Shown in pieces: positions 53,188 to 62,450 of a DNA stretch of 64,000 bases. Under the pieces are notes generated by a model. That model was not told the origin of the DNA. It worked only from the letters and a program-made list of their open reading frames with translations, and searched no databases. The stretch is from JACRAR01 sp041674385 (GTDB lineage Bacteria > Pseudomonadota > Gammaproteobacteria > Burkholderiales > Rhodocyclaceae), in contig JBAYVU010000008.1 in the NCBI GenBank assembly GCA_041674385.1, positions 28,974 to 92,973 of the forward strand, in the 5' to 3' direction. Each line of letters begins with the position of its first letter. Positions within the stretch are counted from its first letter, which is position 1. Both the position numbers and the translations under genes were made by a program.

Positions 53188-54561
53188 TCAGAATTCTCGC
53201 AGTCGATCGATGGCTTGCTCGACTCTATCCAATGCGATCACTTCGATGCCCTTGATAGCCTGCTTGGGCGCATTGGCCTTGGGGATCAGCGCATGGGTGA
53301 AACCCAGTTTGGCGGCTTCCTTGAGGCGCTCCTGGCCGCGTGGCGCGGGACGGATTTCCCCAGCCAGCCCGACCTCGCCGAAAGCGATGAGTTTGGCCGG
53401 CAAAGGTTGGCTGCGCAGGGATGATACAACCGCCAGCAGCACGGCCAGATCGGCCGCCGGTTCGGTGATGCGCACCCCGCCGACGGCATTCACGAACACG
53501 TCCTGATCGAAGCAGACGATGCCGGCATGCCGATGCAATACCGCCAGCAGCATCGCCAGGCGGTTCTGTTCCAGGCCGACCGTGAGCCGGCGCGGATTGG
53601 GAGAATGCGCGGCATCGACCAGCGCCTGGATTTCCACCAGTAACGGCCGCGTGCCTTCCTGGGTCACCATCACGCAACTGCCCGGCACCTCCTGCGCATG
53701 CTGCGACAGGAACAGCGCGGAAGGGTTGGACACGCCGCGCAAGCCCTTGTCGGTCATGGCGAACACGCCCAGCTCGTTGACCGCGCCAAAGCGGTTCTTG
53801 ACGGCGCGCACCAGGCGGAAAGAGGAATGCGTCTCGCCTTCGAAATACAGCACGGTGTCGACGATGTGCTCCAGCACGCGCGGCCCGGCCAGCGCGCCCT
53901 CCTTGGTGACGTGGCCGACCAGGATGATGCAGGTACCGGACTGTTTGGCGTAGCGCGTCAGATGGGCCGCGCACTCGCGCACCTGGGCCACGGAACCGGG
54001 AGCGGATTGCAGCGCTTCGGAATACAAAGTCTGGATCGAGTCCATCACCGCCACCGCCGGCTTCTCCCGCGCCAGCGTTGCGAGAATTTTTTCCAGGCTG
54101 ATCTCGGCCAGCAAGGCCAGGCCTTCGGTCGGCAATTGCAGGCGCCGGGCGCGCAAGGCGACTTGCTCGCCGGACTCCTCGCCGGAGACGTAGAGCACCG
54201 ATTGACGCGCTTCGGCAAGACGGCAGAGCGCCTGCAACAGCAGCGTCGACTTGCCGATGCCCGGATCGCCGCCGATCAGCACCACGCCGCCGGCCACCAG
54301 GCCGCCGCCGAGCACCCGGTCGAACTCCTCGATGCCGGTCGGGGTGCGCGGCTCCAGGCGCGGCCGAATCTCCGACAACTGCTGCAGCTTGCCGTCACCG
54401 GCCAGCGCGGCGAAACGATTGTTGACGTTGGCCGGGGAGGAGACCTCGGCGATGGTTTCGACCAGCGTATTCCACATCCCGCAACCGGGACACTGTCCCT
54501 GCCATTTGGGCGCACTGGCGCCGCATTCGGTACAGGAATAGATCGACCTGGGTTTGGCCAT
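53188..54561 (-). CDS. radA: DNA repair protein RadA (Sms)
   Basis: A protein of 457 residues. It opens with a four-cysteine zinc finger (CTECGASAPKWQGQCPGCG), then a RecA-like domain with GGDPGIGKSTLLLQ (Walker A near residue 100), the RadA-specific KNRFGAVNE motif, and a C-terminal Lon-like domain (EPAADLAVLLAVVSSL, FGEVGLAGEIRP). It promotes branch migration in recombination. The ATG overlaps the alr stop (TGATG), so the two are coupled. Confidence 0.97.
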   Translation of the reverse strand: MAKPRSIYSCTECGASAPKWQGQCPGCGMWNTLVETIAEVSSPANVNNRFAALAGDGKLQQLSEIRPRLEPRTPTGIEEFDRVLGGGLVAGGVVLIGGDPGIGKSTLLLQALCRLAEARQSVLYVSGEESGEQVALRARRLQLPTEGLALLAEISLEKILATLAREKPAVAVMDSIQTLYSEALQSAPGSVAQVRECAAHLTRYAKQSGTCIILVGHVTKEGALAGPRVLEHIVDTVLYFEGETHSSFRLVRAVKNRFGAVNELGVFAMTDKGLRGVSNPSALFLSQHAQEVPGSCVMVTQEGTRPLLVEIQALVDAAHSPNPRRLTVGLEQNRLAMLLAVLHRHAGIVCFDQDVFVNAVGGVRITEPAADLAVLLAVVSSLRSQPLPAKLIAFGEVGLAGEIRPAPRGQERLKEAAKLGFTHALIPKANAPKQAIKGIEVIALDRVEQAIDRLREF

Positions 54562-55643
54562 CAGGCTTCCACCACCGGTACGCGCGCCGCCAGGGCGCAG
54601 AACAGCTCGTAACTGACGGTGTCGGCAGCTGCCGCCACCCGGTCGGCGGAAAGACCTTCCCCCCACAGGATCACCGGCGAACCGATGCCGGCATCCGGAA
54701 TATCCGTCAGGTCCACGCATATCTTGTCCATCGATATCCGCCCCAGGGTTCGGCTGCGCCGGCCATCGACCAGGATGGGCGTACCGGTTGGGGCATGACG
54801 CGGATAGCCATCGGCATAACCGCAGGCGACGATGCCGATTTTCATCGGTGCGCCGGCCTGAAACAGCCCGCCATAGCCGATGCGGTCGCCGGCATGCAAG
54901 TCGCGCACCGCGATCAATTCGCTTCTCAGCGTCATCACCGGACGGAGATCGAGTTCTTCGGCACTGATCAGTCCAGGAAAAGGCGAACTGCCGTACAACA
55001 TGATGCCGGCGCGCACCGAGTCTCCCAGGCTTTCGGGATAGCGCAACAATGCCGCGGAATTGGCCAGGCTCACAGGCAGACCGATATCTCCGCGCAACTC
55101 ATCGAGAACCGCCATCTGGCCGCGAATGCCGCGACCCTCATGGCCGCAGTCGGCATCGGCAAAATGCGTCATCAGGGTGATAGCGCCGACCCGCTGGGAC
55201 GCCTTCAGTGCCTGCATGACTGCGGGCAGCTCGCCGGCATTGAAACCGAGGCGGTTCATGCCGGTATTCAGCTTGACATACACCGGCAGGGATGTCGGCA
55301 ACGAGGCTGCCACCAGCATCTCCACCTGATGCATGGAATGCAGCACCGGCGTCAGGCCGTGTTGGGCGAACACAGGCAACTCGGCCGCGCGGTAGAAACC
55401 CTCCAGCAGCAGAATCGGCTGATCCAGGCCGGCTTGGCGCAAGGCGACCGCCCCTTCCAGTTCGATCAGCGCGAAACCTTCGGCAGTCTCCGCCAGGGCA
55501 CGCGCCACCCGCAACAAGCCGTGGCCATAAGCGTTGGCCTTGAGCACCGCCCAGACGCGCGCGCTGCCGGCATGCTGCCGCGCCACCGCATAGTTGTGGC
55601 GCAAGGCGTGCAGATCGACGCTGGCCTGAATCGGACGGGTCAT
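54561..55643 (-). CDS. alr: Alanine racemase
   Basis: A protein of 360 residues. The PLP lysine is in AVLKANAYGHG near residue 36, the second catalytic tyrosine is in RIGYGGLF, and LNTGMNRLGF and SMDKICVDLTDIP are typical. It supplies D-alanine for the cell wall. I chose MTRPIQASVDLHALRHN at 55643 over a start 21 codons upstream, since the latter lacks similarity. It is 16 bases after the LysR gene and overlaps radA. Confidence 0.96.
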   Translation of the reverse strand: MTRPIQASVDLHALRHNYAVARQHAGSARVWAVLKANAYGHGLLRVARALAETAEGFALIELEGAVALRQAGLDQPILLLEGFYRAAELPVFAQHGLTPVLHSMHQVEMLVAASLPTSLPVYVKLNTGMNRLGFNAGELPAVMQALKASQRVGAITLMTHFADADCGHEGRGIRGQMAVLDELRGDIGLPVSLANSAALLRYPESLGDSVRAGIMLYGSSPFPGLISAEELDLRPVMTLRSELIAVRDLHAGDRIGYGGLFQAGAPMKIGIVACGYADGYPRHAPTGTPILVDGRRSRTLGRISMDKICVDLTDIPDAGIGSPVILWGEGLSADRVAAAADTVSYELFCALAARVPVVEA

Positions 55644-55659
55644 GCTCTGGCCAAAGGGA

Positions 55660-56565
55660 TTAGCCAGCAACAAATAATTTGAGTTTGGCCACGGCAAAAT
55701 TGACAAAGGTGACGACCAGCTTGGAGCGGAACTTCTCCTTCGGATAAACCATCGACAGGGTACGGGTCAATCGCGGTTTGAGCGGTATCGCCACCAGGTC
55801 GCCAAGTCTTTGTGCCTTGGTGACGGTGGCGCGCGAAGCAATGGCGAACCCCAGTCCGGTTTCCACCACGCCGTTCAATGCGACGGGGCTGCCCAACTCC
55901 ATGACCAGCTTGAGCGAGTTGAAATCGACCCCGGCCTGGCGCAGATAGGCATCGGTGAATTCTCGCGTACCGGAACCTGGCTCGCGGCTGACATACGGCT
56001 GATCGATGAGCTGCTTCGGCGTCAGTTCCTTGTATTTGGCCAGAGGAAATTTTGGACTGCAAATGACTTGCAGTTCGTCATCGCAGCAGCTTTCGGTATG
56101 CAGATTGGGCTGGTGCGAAGGCGATTCGATCAGGCCGATATCCAGCAGATGCTCGGCGACCCGATTCTCGATCGATTCGGAATTGGCCACGACCAGACGC
56201 GGCTGAACCGCCGGGTGGAGCGACTTGAATTCTCCCAGGATGCGCGGCAGCATGAACTCGGCGATGGTGGTGCTGGCCCCAACCAGCAATGGGCCGCTGA
56301 TTTCGCCGGTCATCTCCGACAGGCGCACGTCCATTTCCGAAGACAGCCCGAGAATGCGTTCGGCATACTCGAGAACCAGATCGCCGGCCGGCGTCAGTGC
56401 GATCTTGCCATGCCCACGGTCGAACAAACGGGAATTGAAATGCTCTTCCAGCTGCTTGATCTGGAAAGTGACCGCCGGTTGGGTCATGAACAACACATCC
56501 GCTGCCTTGGTGAAGGAAAGCTGCTTGGCTACAGCATAAAACACCTGTAATCTGCGGTCGGCCAT
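55660..56565 (-). CDS. LysR-family transcription regulator
   Basis: A protein of 301 residues. The N-terminal helix-turn-helix is FYAVAKQLSFTKAADVLFMTQPAVTFQIKQLE. The effector domain includes GPLLVGASTTIAEFMLP and SREPGSGTRE, a pattern of the CysB/CbbR-like branch. Target and effector are unknown. It is divergent from lplT across 220 bases and is followed by alr, radA and the YbbP-type gene on its own strand. Confidence 0.9.
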   Translation of the reverse strand: MADRRLQVFYAVAKQLSFTKAADVLFMTQPAVTFQIKQLEEHFNSRLFDRGHGKIALTPAGDLVLEYAERILGLSSEMDVRLSEMTGEISGPLLVGASTTIAEFMLPRILGEFKSLHPAVQPRLVVANSESIENRVAEHLLDIGLIESPSHQPNLHTESCCDDELQVICSPKFPLAKYKELTPKQLIDQPYVSREPGSGTREFTDAYLRQAGVDFNSLKLVMELGSPVALNGVVETGLGFAIASRATVTKAQRLGDLVAIPLKPRLTRTLSMVYPKEKFRSKLVVTFVNFAVAKLKLFVAG

Positions 56566-56610
56566 GGCCTGGCTCCTGATTCGTTCTGGGTCGGGATATT
56601 CAACTACGCA

Positions 56611-56622
56611 TTATGAGCATAA
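56611..56622. promoter_or_regulatory. Palindrome in the LysR / lplT gap
   Basis: TTATGAGCATAA has perfect 5-base half-sites and lies 45 bases before the LysR start. A related TAATGAG sits nearby (56630-56636). LysR proteins often bind such T-N11-A sites in their own divergent promoter region. Confidence 0.3.
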
Positions 56623-56785
56623 GATAGCCTAATGAGCAACCGGGCGGTCCGCATAGGCTGATTTTCGCGTTGTGCAGACGTCATTGGCAAGGACGACTGA
56701 CAATTGCTCAAGCTTCATGGTATAAACCGCGACAGTTTCTCTATCGCACGCCACGACAACAAGACATATTTCCTCCACAGCGCGG

Positions 56786-58048
56786 ATGAATCCAGGTTTT
56801 TACATCATCATGGCGGCGCAGTTTTTTTCTGCGCTTGCCGACAATGCCTTGCTCATCACATCCATCGCCCTTCTGCGCGACATGCATGAGCCTGCCAGCC
56901 ATGAACCGCTGCTGAAGACCTGCTTCACGCTGTCGTACGTCGTACTGGCGGCTTTTGTCGGCGCCCTGGCCGATTCCATGCCGAAATGGCGGGTGATGTT
57001 CATCAGCAACGGCATCAAGATCGTCGGCTGCATGCTGATGTTCTTCGACCTGCATCCGCTGTTCTCCTATGCGGTGGTCGGTCTCGGCGCGGCGGCCTAT
57101 TCGCCGGCCAAATACGGCATCCTCACCGAATACCTGCCAGCCCGCCTGCTGGTGGTGGCCAACGGCTGGATCGAAGGATTGACGGTGATGGCGATCATCC
57201 TCGGCACGGTGCTAGGCGGCATGCTGATCAAGCCGGAAGTGGCCCGCACCCTGCTGGCTTTCGATTTCCCTGTCATCGATACCGGCATCAGTACCATCGC
57301 CGAGATGAACCTGGTGGTGATCGGCGCAATCTACCTGCTCGCGGCACTTTTCAACCTCTATATTCCCAATACCGGCGTCGATCACAAGGTGCTGAAAAAG
57401 AATCCCGTGTATTTGTTGCACGATTTTTTCCATTGCCTGAAATTGCTCTGGCGCGACAAGCTTGGGCAGATTTCCCTGGCGGTCACCACGCTTTTCTGGG
57501 GCGCCGGCGCGACCTTGCAGTTCATCGTGATCGAATGGTCGAAGGTGGGACTTGGACTCGACTTGTCCAAGGCCAGCATGCTGCAAGGCGTGGTGGCAAT
57601 CGGGGTCGGCCTGGGCGCAATACTCGCGGCAAAACTGATTTCCCTGCGCAGGTCAGTCAAGGTGATCCCGCTCGGCATCGCCATGGGATTGAGCGTGATA
57701 GCGATGCTTTTCGTCCGCCACACGACGCTCGCCATCCCGCTGCTGGTGCTGATCGGCATGCTGTCGGGGTTCTTCGTGGTGCCAATGAACGCTTTGCTGC
57801 AGCATCGCGGCCACGTCCTGATGGGGGCCGGCCACTCCATCGCGGTGCAGAATTTCAACGAGAACCTCTCGATCCTCATCATGACCGGCATCTATTCGGC
57901 CATGCTCATGGCCCAGTTGTCCGTATATGCAATTATCATCATATTTGGCCTGTTCGTTGCCGGGCTGATGCTGCTGGTGAAACGTCGCCATGAAACGAAC
58001 CAGAGCCAATTCGACTCGGTTGGCCTGCTGGACGATACGCGGCATTAA
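56786..58048 (+). CDS. lplT: Lysophospholipid transporter LplT
   Basis: A major-facilitator-type protein of 420 residues with twelve probable helices. MNPGFYIIMAAQFFSALADNALLITSIALL is the LplT-type first helix, AAYSPAKYGILTEYLP is the conserved loop, and VVPMNALLQHRGHVLMGAGHSIAVQNFNEN is the second signature. LplT returns lysophospholipids to the inner leaflet, usually with Aas, which is not here. It is convergent with the small TPM gene, with a 12-base gap. Confidence 0.93.
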   Translation: MNPGFYIIMAAQFFSALADNALLITSIALLRDMHEPASHEPLLKTCFTLSYVVLAAFVGALADSMPKWRVMFISNGIKIVGCMLMFFDLHPLFSYAVVGLGAAAYSPAKYGILTEYLPARLLVVANGWIEGLTVMAIILGTVLGGMLIKPEVARTLLAFDFPVIDTGISTIAEMNLVVIGAIYLLAALFNLYIPNTGVDHKVLKKNPVYLLHDFFHCLKLLWRDKLGQISLAVTTLFWGAGATLQFIVIEWSKVGLGLDLSKASMLQGVVAIGVGLGAILAAKLISLRRSVKVIPLGIAMGLSVIAMLFVRHTTLAIPLLVLIGMLSGFFVVPMNALLQHRGHVLMGAGHSIAVQNFNENLSILIMTGIYSAMLMAQLSVYAIIIIFGLFVAGLMLLVKRRHETNQSQFDSVGLLDDTRH

Positions 58049-58060
58049 TATCCCGGAGCG

Positions 58061-58570
58061 CTAAAGCAGCAGCGGACGATCCGGCAGTTCGTTGGGCACC
58101 GTCTCGCCGCTGCCCGGCACGGCCGGAAAATTCTCCGCAAGCAACTGCCCGACGCTCTCGACCGCCTGCAGGGCTCCCCGAGCATAGGCCCCCACACGAA
58201 AAGTCGCTTCCATAGCGCGGCAAACGGCGTCCCATTTCGACTGTTCCACCTTGGCATTGATGCCGCGGTCGGCCACGATCTCGACGCGGCGATCGATCAG
58301 TTGCAGGTAAATCAATACGCCGTTGTTATGCTCGGTATCCCAAATGCGCAAGCGCGAGAAAACGTCGATTGCCCGTTCGCGGGCGGACACATCGTGCCAG
58401 AGCAGGCTGAGCGGCAAGCCGGCCTCGACGACGAAACGCAATTCGCCCGCGTGACGCCGCTCCATGGCCCTCACCGCCGCTTCGACGGCCTCCAGAACCG
58501 CTGCCGGAAAAGCCCGCTGCGCCAGCCAATGCGGCGCGATCAAGTGCTTGACAAGACGCAACAGTTTCAT
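58061..58570 (-). CDS. TPM-domain protein, soluble form
   Basis: A protein of 169 residues of the TPM (TLP18.3/Psb32/MOLO-1) type without a clear signal peptide. Recognisable segments are ELRFVVEAGLP, RERAIDVFSRLRIWDTEHNNGVLIYLQLIDRRVEIVADRG and a final GAYARGALQAVE. The function is unknown; it forms a set with the following TPM and LemA genes. Confidence 0.85.
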   Translation of the reverse strand: MKLLRLVKHLIAPHWLAQRAFPAAVLEAVEAAVRAMERRHAGELRFVVEAGLPLSLLWHDVSARERAIDVFSRLRIWDTEHNNGVLIYLQLIDRRVEIVADRGINAKVEQSKWDAVCRAMEATFRVGAYARGALQAVESVGQLLAENFPAVPGSGETVPNELPDRPLLL

Positions 58571-58597
58571 GGTGCCAGACCATTCCTTTCAGTCATG

Positions 58598-59482
58598 TCA
58601 CCACTCCCCCGAGGCGCCGCCGCCACCGGCACTGCCGCCGCCACCGCCCCAACTGCCGCCACCCGAACTCCATCCTCCGCCGCCAGAACTCCATTCTCCG
58701 CCGCCCCCCCAACCGCCCAAGGAGGAACCGCCGCGTCCGGCCGTCACCAGCACATACAGGAACACGATGACGGCTGAAGCGATCATGACGAACAGCGAGC
58801 CCGTCATGAACCAGGAGATCGCGGCAACCAGGCCGCCTGTCGCCAGACCACCGAAGAAGCGTCCCAGCGCCAGACTCAACACGCCGCCGACGATGCTCGC
58901 CGCAACGATGCCGATCACCAGCAATTCTCCGAACTGTCCCTGCTGCCCGCCCTGAACGTTCCGGCCATGTTCGACCGGGGGCAGTTGTTCTCCTTCGATC
59001 AATTTCATGATTTGCTCGACGCCGGCCAGAAGTCCTTCGTAGGGATTGCCGGCGCGGAATTGCGGCGCCATGATCTCCGCCACGATGCGCTTGGCGACCG
59101 CATCCGGAATGGCGCCTTCGAGTCCGTAGCCGGTATCGATGCGCAGCTTGCGATCGCGCACGGCGACAACGATCAGGATGCCATCGCTGGTTTGCCTGCG
59201 CCCGATTTTCCAGGCATCGAAGACACGTATCGAGTACTGTTCGATGCTTTCCGGTTGCACCGTCGGTACGATCAGTACCACGACCTGGCTGCCATGCTGC
59301 TGTTCGAACCGGCTGAGACGGCTCCCCAAGTCCTCGACCTGGGAAGCCTGAAGCAATCCGGCGCGATCGACCACATGGCCGGTCAGCGGCGGCACCGCTG
59401 CAAGCTCTCCCGCGACGGCCCAGCTAATGCTGAAGGCATAAAGCAGGGCCAGGGAAACCAGCCACCGGGCAACCACTGGCAT
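58598..59482 (-). CDS. TPM-domain membrane protein with Gly-rich tail (YgcG-like)
   Basis: A protein of 294 residues. A signal peptide (about 1-26) leads to a TPM domain (PLTGHVVDRAGLLQ, SQVVVLIVPTVQPESIEQY, GRRQTSDGILIVVAVRDRKLRIDTGYGLEG). Two membrane helices follow near 185-245, and the last 35 residues are glycine/serine-rich with repeated GGGW. The set of two TPM genes plus lemA is a common bacterial arrangement of unknown role. Confidence 0.9.
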   Translation of the reverse strand: MPVVARWLVSLALLYAFSISWAVAGELAAVPPLTGHVVDRAGLLQASQVEDLGSRLSRFEQQHGSQVVVLIVPTVQPESIEQYSIRVFDAWKIGRRQTSDGILIVVAVRDRKLRIDTGYGLEGAIPDAVAKRIVAEIMAPQFRAGNPYEGLLAGVEQIMKLIEGEQLPPVEHGRNVQGGQQGQFGELLVIGIVAASIVGGVLSLALGRFFGGLATGGLVAAISWFMTGSLFVMIASAVIVFLYVLVTAGRGGSSLGGWGGGGEWSSGGGGWSSGGGSWGGGGGSAGGGGASGEW

Positions 59483-59492
59483 ATGCGCCCGA

Positions 59493-60101
59493 TTACTTGG
59501 CCGGTTGAGCCGGCTGATCGAACTTGATCGCGGGCGGCGCCGATATGGCTTTCTCGTCCTCGACCGTGAAGTTAGCCTTGACCTTCCAGCCCATGAGCAT
59601 TGCCGTCAGGTTATTCGGGAAAGTCCGCACCGAAATGTTGTATTCCTGAACGGTCCGGATATAACGGTTGCGCGCCACGGTGATGCGATTCTCGGTACCC
59701 TCGACTTGCGCCTGCAAATCGCGGAAATTGGCATCGGCCTTGAGTTGGGGATAGTTTTCCGCCACCAGCAGCAGCCGCGACAATGCCCCGCCCAGGTCAC
59801 TCTGGGCCTTCTGGAACTTGGCGAACGCGGCGGGATCGTTGATCAGTTCCGGCGTTGCCTTGATACCGGCGACACTGGCGCGCGCTTCGGTAACCCGAAC
59901 CAGCACTTCCTTCTCGTGGCCGGCATAACCCTGCACTACCGCAACCAGATTCGGAATCAGGTCGGCGCGGCGCTTGTACTGGTTGAGCACTTCCGACCAG
60001 GCGGCATTGACTTGTTCATCGTTGATTTGGATCTGGTTGTAGCCGCAACCCGACACCAGCCCAGCCAGCACTGCGAGCAATACGATTAGCTTGAGTCGCA
60101 T
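59493..60101 (-). CDS. LemA family lipoprotein
   Basis: A protein of 202 residues. The lipobox is VSGCGYN (Cys near residue 19). The coiled, mostly helical rest carries LNQYKRRADLIPNLVAVVQGYAGHEKEVL and LQAQVEGTENRITVARNRYI with a final VRTFPNNLTAMLMGW, which is the LemA pattern. I chose the ATG at 60101 because AGGGAG lies nine bases upstream. Eleven bases separate it from the TPM gene. Confidence 0.95.
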   Translation of the reverse strand: MRLKLIVLLAVLAGLVSGCGYNQIQINDEQVNAAWSEVLNQYKRRADLIPNLVAVVQGYAGHEKEVLVRVTEARASVAGIKATPELINDPAAFAKFQKAQSDLGGALSRLLLVAENYPQLKADANFRDLQAQVEGTENRITVARNRYIRTVQEYNISVRTFPNNLTAMLMGWKVKANFTVEDEKAISAPPAIKFDQPAQPAK

Positions 60102-60204
60102 GAGTTCTCCCTGAAGATAAGACAGTGTGAGCTTAAATGGGGATGGCGACAACGAATGCAAGTTCAACGCCGGGACACAAATACTTGGCGTCGTTTCGAT
60201 GCCG

Positions 60205-60972
60205 TCACTTTTCCAGCAACTTGCGCATGGTGGCACGGGCAAAGCACAAGTCTTCCCAGGCCTTCGCCTTATCCGCCAAAGTCCGCAGCAGATAGGCCGG
60301 ATGATAAGTAACGATCAGCGGGATGCCGTTGTGGTCGAACAAGCGGCCGCGCGCTTCCCCCACCCTGACTTCCCGTTGCAGCAGCGTCTGTGCCGCGGGC
60401 TTCCCCAGCGCCACTATCAGTTTGGGCTTGAGCAAAGCGATCTGGCGCTCCAGATAAGGCCAGCAGGCGGCGGTTTCGGCAGCCGTCGGCGTGCGATTGC
60501 CGGGTGGCCGGCACTTCACGGTATTGGCGATATAGACTTTCTTGCCGCGCCGCAATCCGATGGCAGCCAGCATGGCGTCGAGCAACTTGCCGGCCTGTCC
60601 GACGAAAGGCTCGCCGCGTTGGTCCTCCTCCGCACCCGGCCCCTCGCCGACGAACAGCCAGTCGGGGGACAAATCGCCGACGCCCGGCACTGCCTGCTGG
60701 CGGGCCTGACACAGTTCGCAGGCACGACAGGCGGCAATGCTGGCGTGCAACTCGTCCCAGCCCATGGCGGCAACAACTGCAACAGCTGCCCCAGTTTGAC
60801 TCGCTGCCGGCAATGCGTCGGCGGCCTCGGCTGCTGCGGCCAGTTCGGCCGGCCGGGTACGGGTATTCGGCTGAGCTTCTGCTGAAGCGCCACGCAGCCT
60901 CCACAGCGGTGCCAAGCCCATTTCACGCAGCATCGCCGCTCGGCGCTGGCTCATCCCCGGGGCATCGCTCAC
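60205..60972 (-). CDS. Family 4 uracil-DNA glycosylase (iron-sulfur)
   Basis: A protein of 255 residues. The cysteines CRACELC and CRPPGNR...CWPYLERQ fit the 4Fe-4S cluster of family 4 enzymes. GEGPGAEEDQRGEPFVGQAGKLLD is the active-site segment and TYHPAYLLR the later His motif. The N-terminal 70 residues are an Ala-rich extension. It removes uracil from DNA. The start overlaps the rimI stop (ATGA), and the order tsaB-rimI-udg is common in proteobacteria. Confidence 0.93.
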   Translation of the reverse strand: MSDAPGMSQRRAAMLREMGLAPLWRLRGASAEAQPNTRTRPAELAAAAEAADALPAASQTGAAVAVVAAMGWDELHASIAACRACELCQARQQAVPGVGDLSPDWLFVGEGPGAEEDQRGEPFVGQAGKLLDAMLAAIGLRRGKKVYIANTVKCRPPGNRTPTAAETAACWPYLERQIALLKPKLIVALGKPAAQTLLQREVRVGEARGRLFDHNGIPLIVTYHPAYLLRTLADKAKAWEDLCFARATMRKLLEK

Positions 60973-61448
60973 AAGATTTTCTCCATCACCCAGGCCGCCT
61001 CGCGGCCATGCTGCGCCGGATAATAAGCGGGACGCTCGCCGATCTGAACAAAGCCGTAACGGCGATAAAAACCGATTGCAGAAACATTCGACGGGCGTAC
61101 TTCAAGCAACATCCGTAGCGCACCTTGCTCCCCCGCCACGGTAAACAAGTGTTCCAGCAGGATGCTGCCCATACCGGCATGCTGATGCTCGGGAACAATG
61201 CTGATGTTGAGCAGATGGGCTTCGTCGAGCGCCAGCAGCATCACCGCGTAGCCAAGCATGCCCGTGCCCGCGCACATCAGCCAGGCACTGTAGCCGGACG
61301 ACAGCGAGTCATCGAAATTGCCGCGGGTCCAGGGAAAAGCATATATCCGCTGCTCGGCGGCAACGACGGCATCGAGATCGCCCGGTTGCATCGGCACGAA
61401 CCGGGGCTTGGCGGCGCCAGAAGGAACCTTGTCCGGTACCGCGCTCAT
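60969..61448 (-). CDS. rimI: Ribosomal protein alanine N-acetyltransferase RimI
   Basis: A GNAT-fold protein of 159 residues. AVVAAEQRIYAFPWTRGNFDDSLSSGYS is the N-terminal RimI segment and NISIVPEHQHAGMGSILLEHL the acetyl-CoA-binding motif A. It acetylates the N-terminus of bS18, which is encoded at 43170-43448. The start is coupled to tsaB and the stop to the glycosylase gene, both by ATGA overlap. Confidence 0.93.
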   Translation of the reverse strand: MSAVPDKVPSGAAKPRFVPMQPGDLDAVVAAEQRIYAFPWTRGNFDDSLSSGYSAWLMCAGTGMLGYAVMLLALDEAHLLNISIVPEHQHAGMGSILLEHLFTVAGEQGALRMLLEVRPSNVSAIGFYRRYGFVQIGERPAYYPAQHGREAAWVMEKIL

Positions 61449-62134
61449 TTCATTCCCCCGCGGGCAAGTCGCTCAGCCGTCGTCAGTGCCACTTTATCGC
61501 GCACATACAGCGGATAAACCGATCCAGCGTCGACGCCCTGGCCGCCGGCGAGGCGCGGCGCGGCAAGGCGTGCCACGGCGGCGGCGGTCGGCCAGCAATC
61601 TGCGCGCACCTCGGCCAGATCGGCAGCAAGCAACTCGGGATAGGCGGCAAAACCATCGCCGCAGCCGATCCACCCCTTGCCGGCAGGAATCCTCACCTGC
61701 TGCGGAGGCGCCACCATCTCCGCCACCAGCGTTTCGGGCATGCCATCCCGGATCAGATAGGCGGCGCAATACACCTCGTTCATGCGCGCATCGAGACAAG
61801 CAAACAATCGCTGCGTACCCTGTCCATAACTCGCCATCGCCAACGCTTCCAGCGTCGACACGCCGAGCACCGGCAGATCCAGGCCGAAGGCCAAGCCCTG
61901 CGCCACACCGCAGGACAGGCGCAAACCGGTAAAGCCACCCGGCCCGGCGCCGAAGGCTATGCCATCCAGATCCGCGCCAACCATTCCGGCTTCGCCCAGC
62001 AGCTGATTGACCCAAGGCAGGAGTCTTTCCGATCCGCCATTCGGAATGTCTTCGGCACGCTCGGTGAGTTCGCCGTCGCGCCATAGGGCGACGGACAAAC
62101 GACGGGTGGAAGTTTCCAGGGCGAGCAGGTTCAC
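61445..62134 (-). CDS. tsaB: tRNA threonylcarbamoyladenosine biosynthesis protein TsaB
   Basis: A protein of 229 residues. MNLLALETSTRRLSVALW and GADLDGIAFGAGPGGFTGLRLSCGVAQGLAF are the ASKHA-type signatures. It is the partner of TsaD in t6A formation on tRNAs that read ANN codons. The gene is the first of three coupled genes. Confidence 0.96.
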   Translation of the reverse strand: MNLLALETSTRRLSVALWRDGELTERAEDIPNGGSERLLPWVNQLLGEAGMVGADLDGIAFGAGPGGFTGLRLSCGVAQGLAFGLDLPVLGVSTLEALAMASYGQGTQRLFACLDARMNEVYCAAYLIRDGMPETLVAEMVAPPQQVRIPAGKGWIGCGDGFAAYPELLAADLAEVRADCWPTAAAVARLAAPRLAGGQGVDAGSVYPLYVRDKVALTTAERLARGGMK

Positions 62135-62190
62135 GCTGCAATTTTACCCGAGCGCAGCGCCTGGGCGCGTTCTGCGTTGAGCGACGTATT

Positions 62191-62217
62191 CGAACGCTTC
62201 GAACGCTTCGAACGCTT
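62191..62217. repeat. Three 9-base tandem repeats
   Basis: CGAACGCTT is repeated three times exactly; the last base overlaps the stop codon of the KTSC-domain gene (62217-62219, on the minus strand). It lies between that gene and tsaB. Confidence 0.9.
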
Positions 62218-62429
62218 CAGCGTACGCGCTTGGCTGCGTATTCTTCCTCGATGTTATCGCGGAAGAAGCTCCACATCGAGGCCGCTCCAGAAAGGCGACG
62301 GAAGGTTTCCTGCGACACGCCGGCGTATTCGACCAACTTGCCATCGTCGAACTGCACCTGCAAGGTTCGCATGCCCGCATCGTAACCCAAGGCCCGCAAC
62401 TTGCCGCCGTTTACCCGCTTCAATTCCAT
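62217..62429 (-). CDS. KTSC-domain small protein
   Basis: A protein of 70 residues matching the small KTSC-type domain: ALGYDAGMRTLQVQFDDGKLVEYAGVSQETFRRL followed by SFFRDNIEEEYAAKRV. Function unknown; family members are small soluble proteins. The stop is embedded in a tandem repeat. Confidence 0.8.
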   Translation of the reverse strand: MELKRVNGGKLRALGYDAGMRTLQVQFDDGKLVEYAGVSQETFRRLSGAASMWSFFRDNIEEEYAAKRVR

Positions 62430-62450
62430 GACGCATCCTCGATAGCAAAC

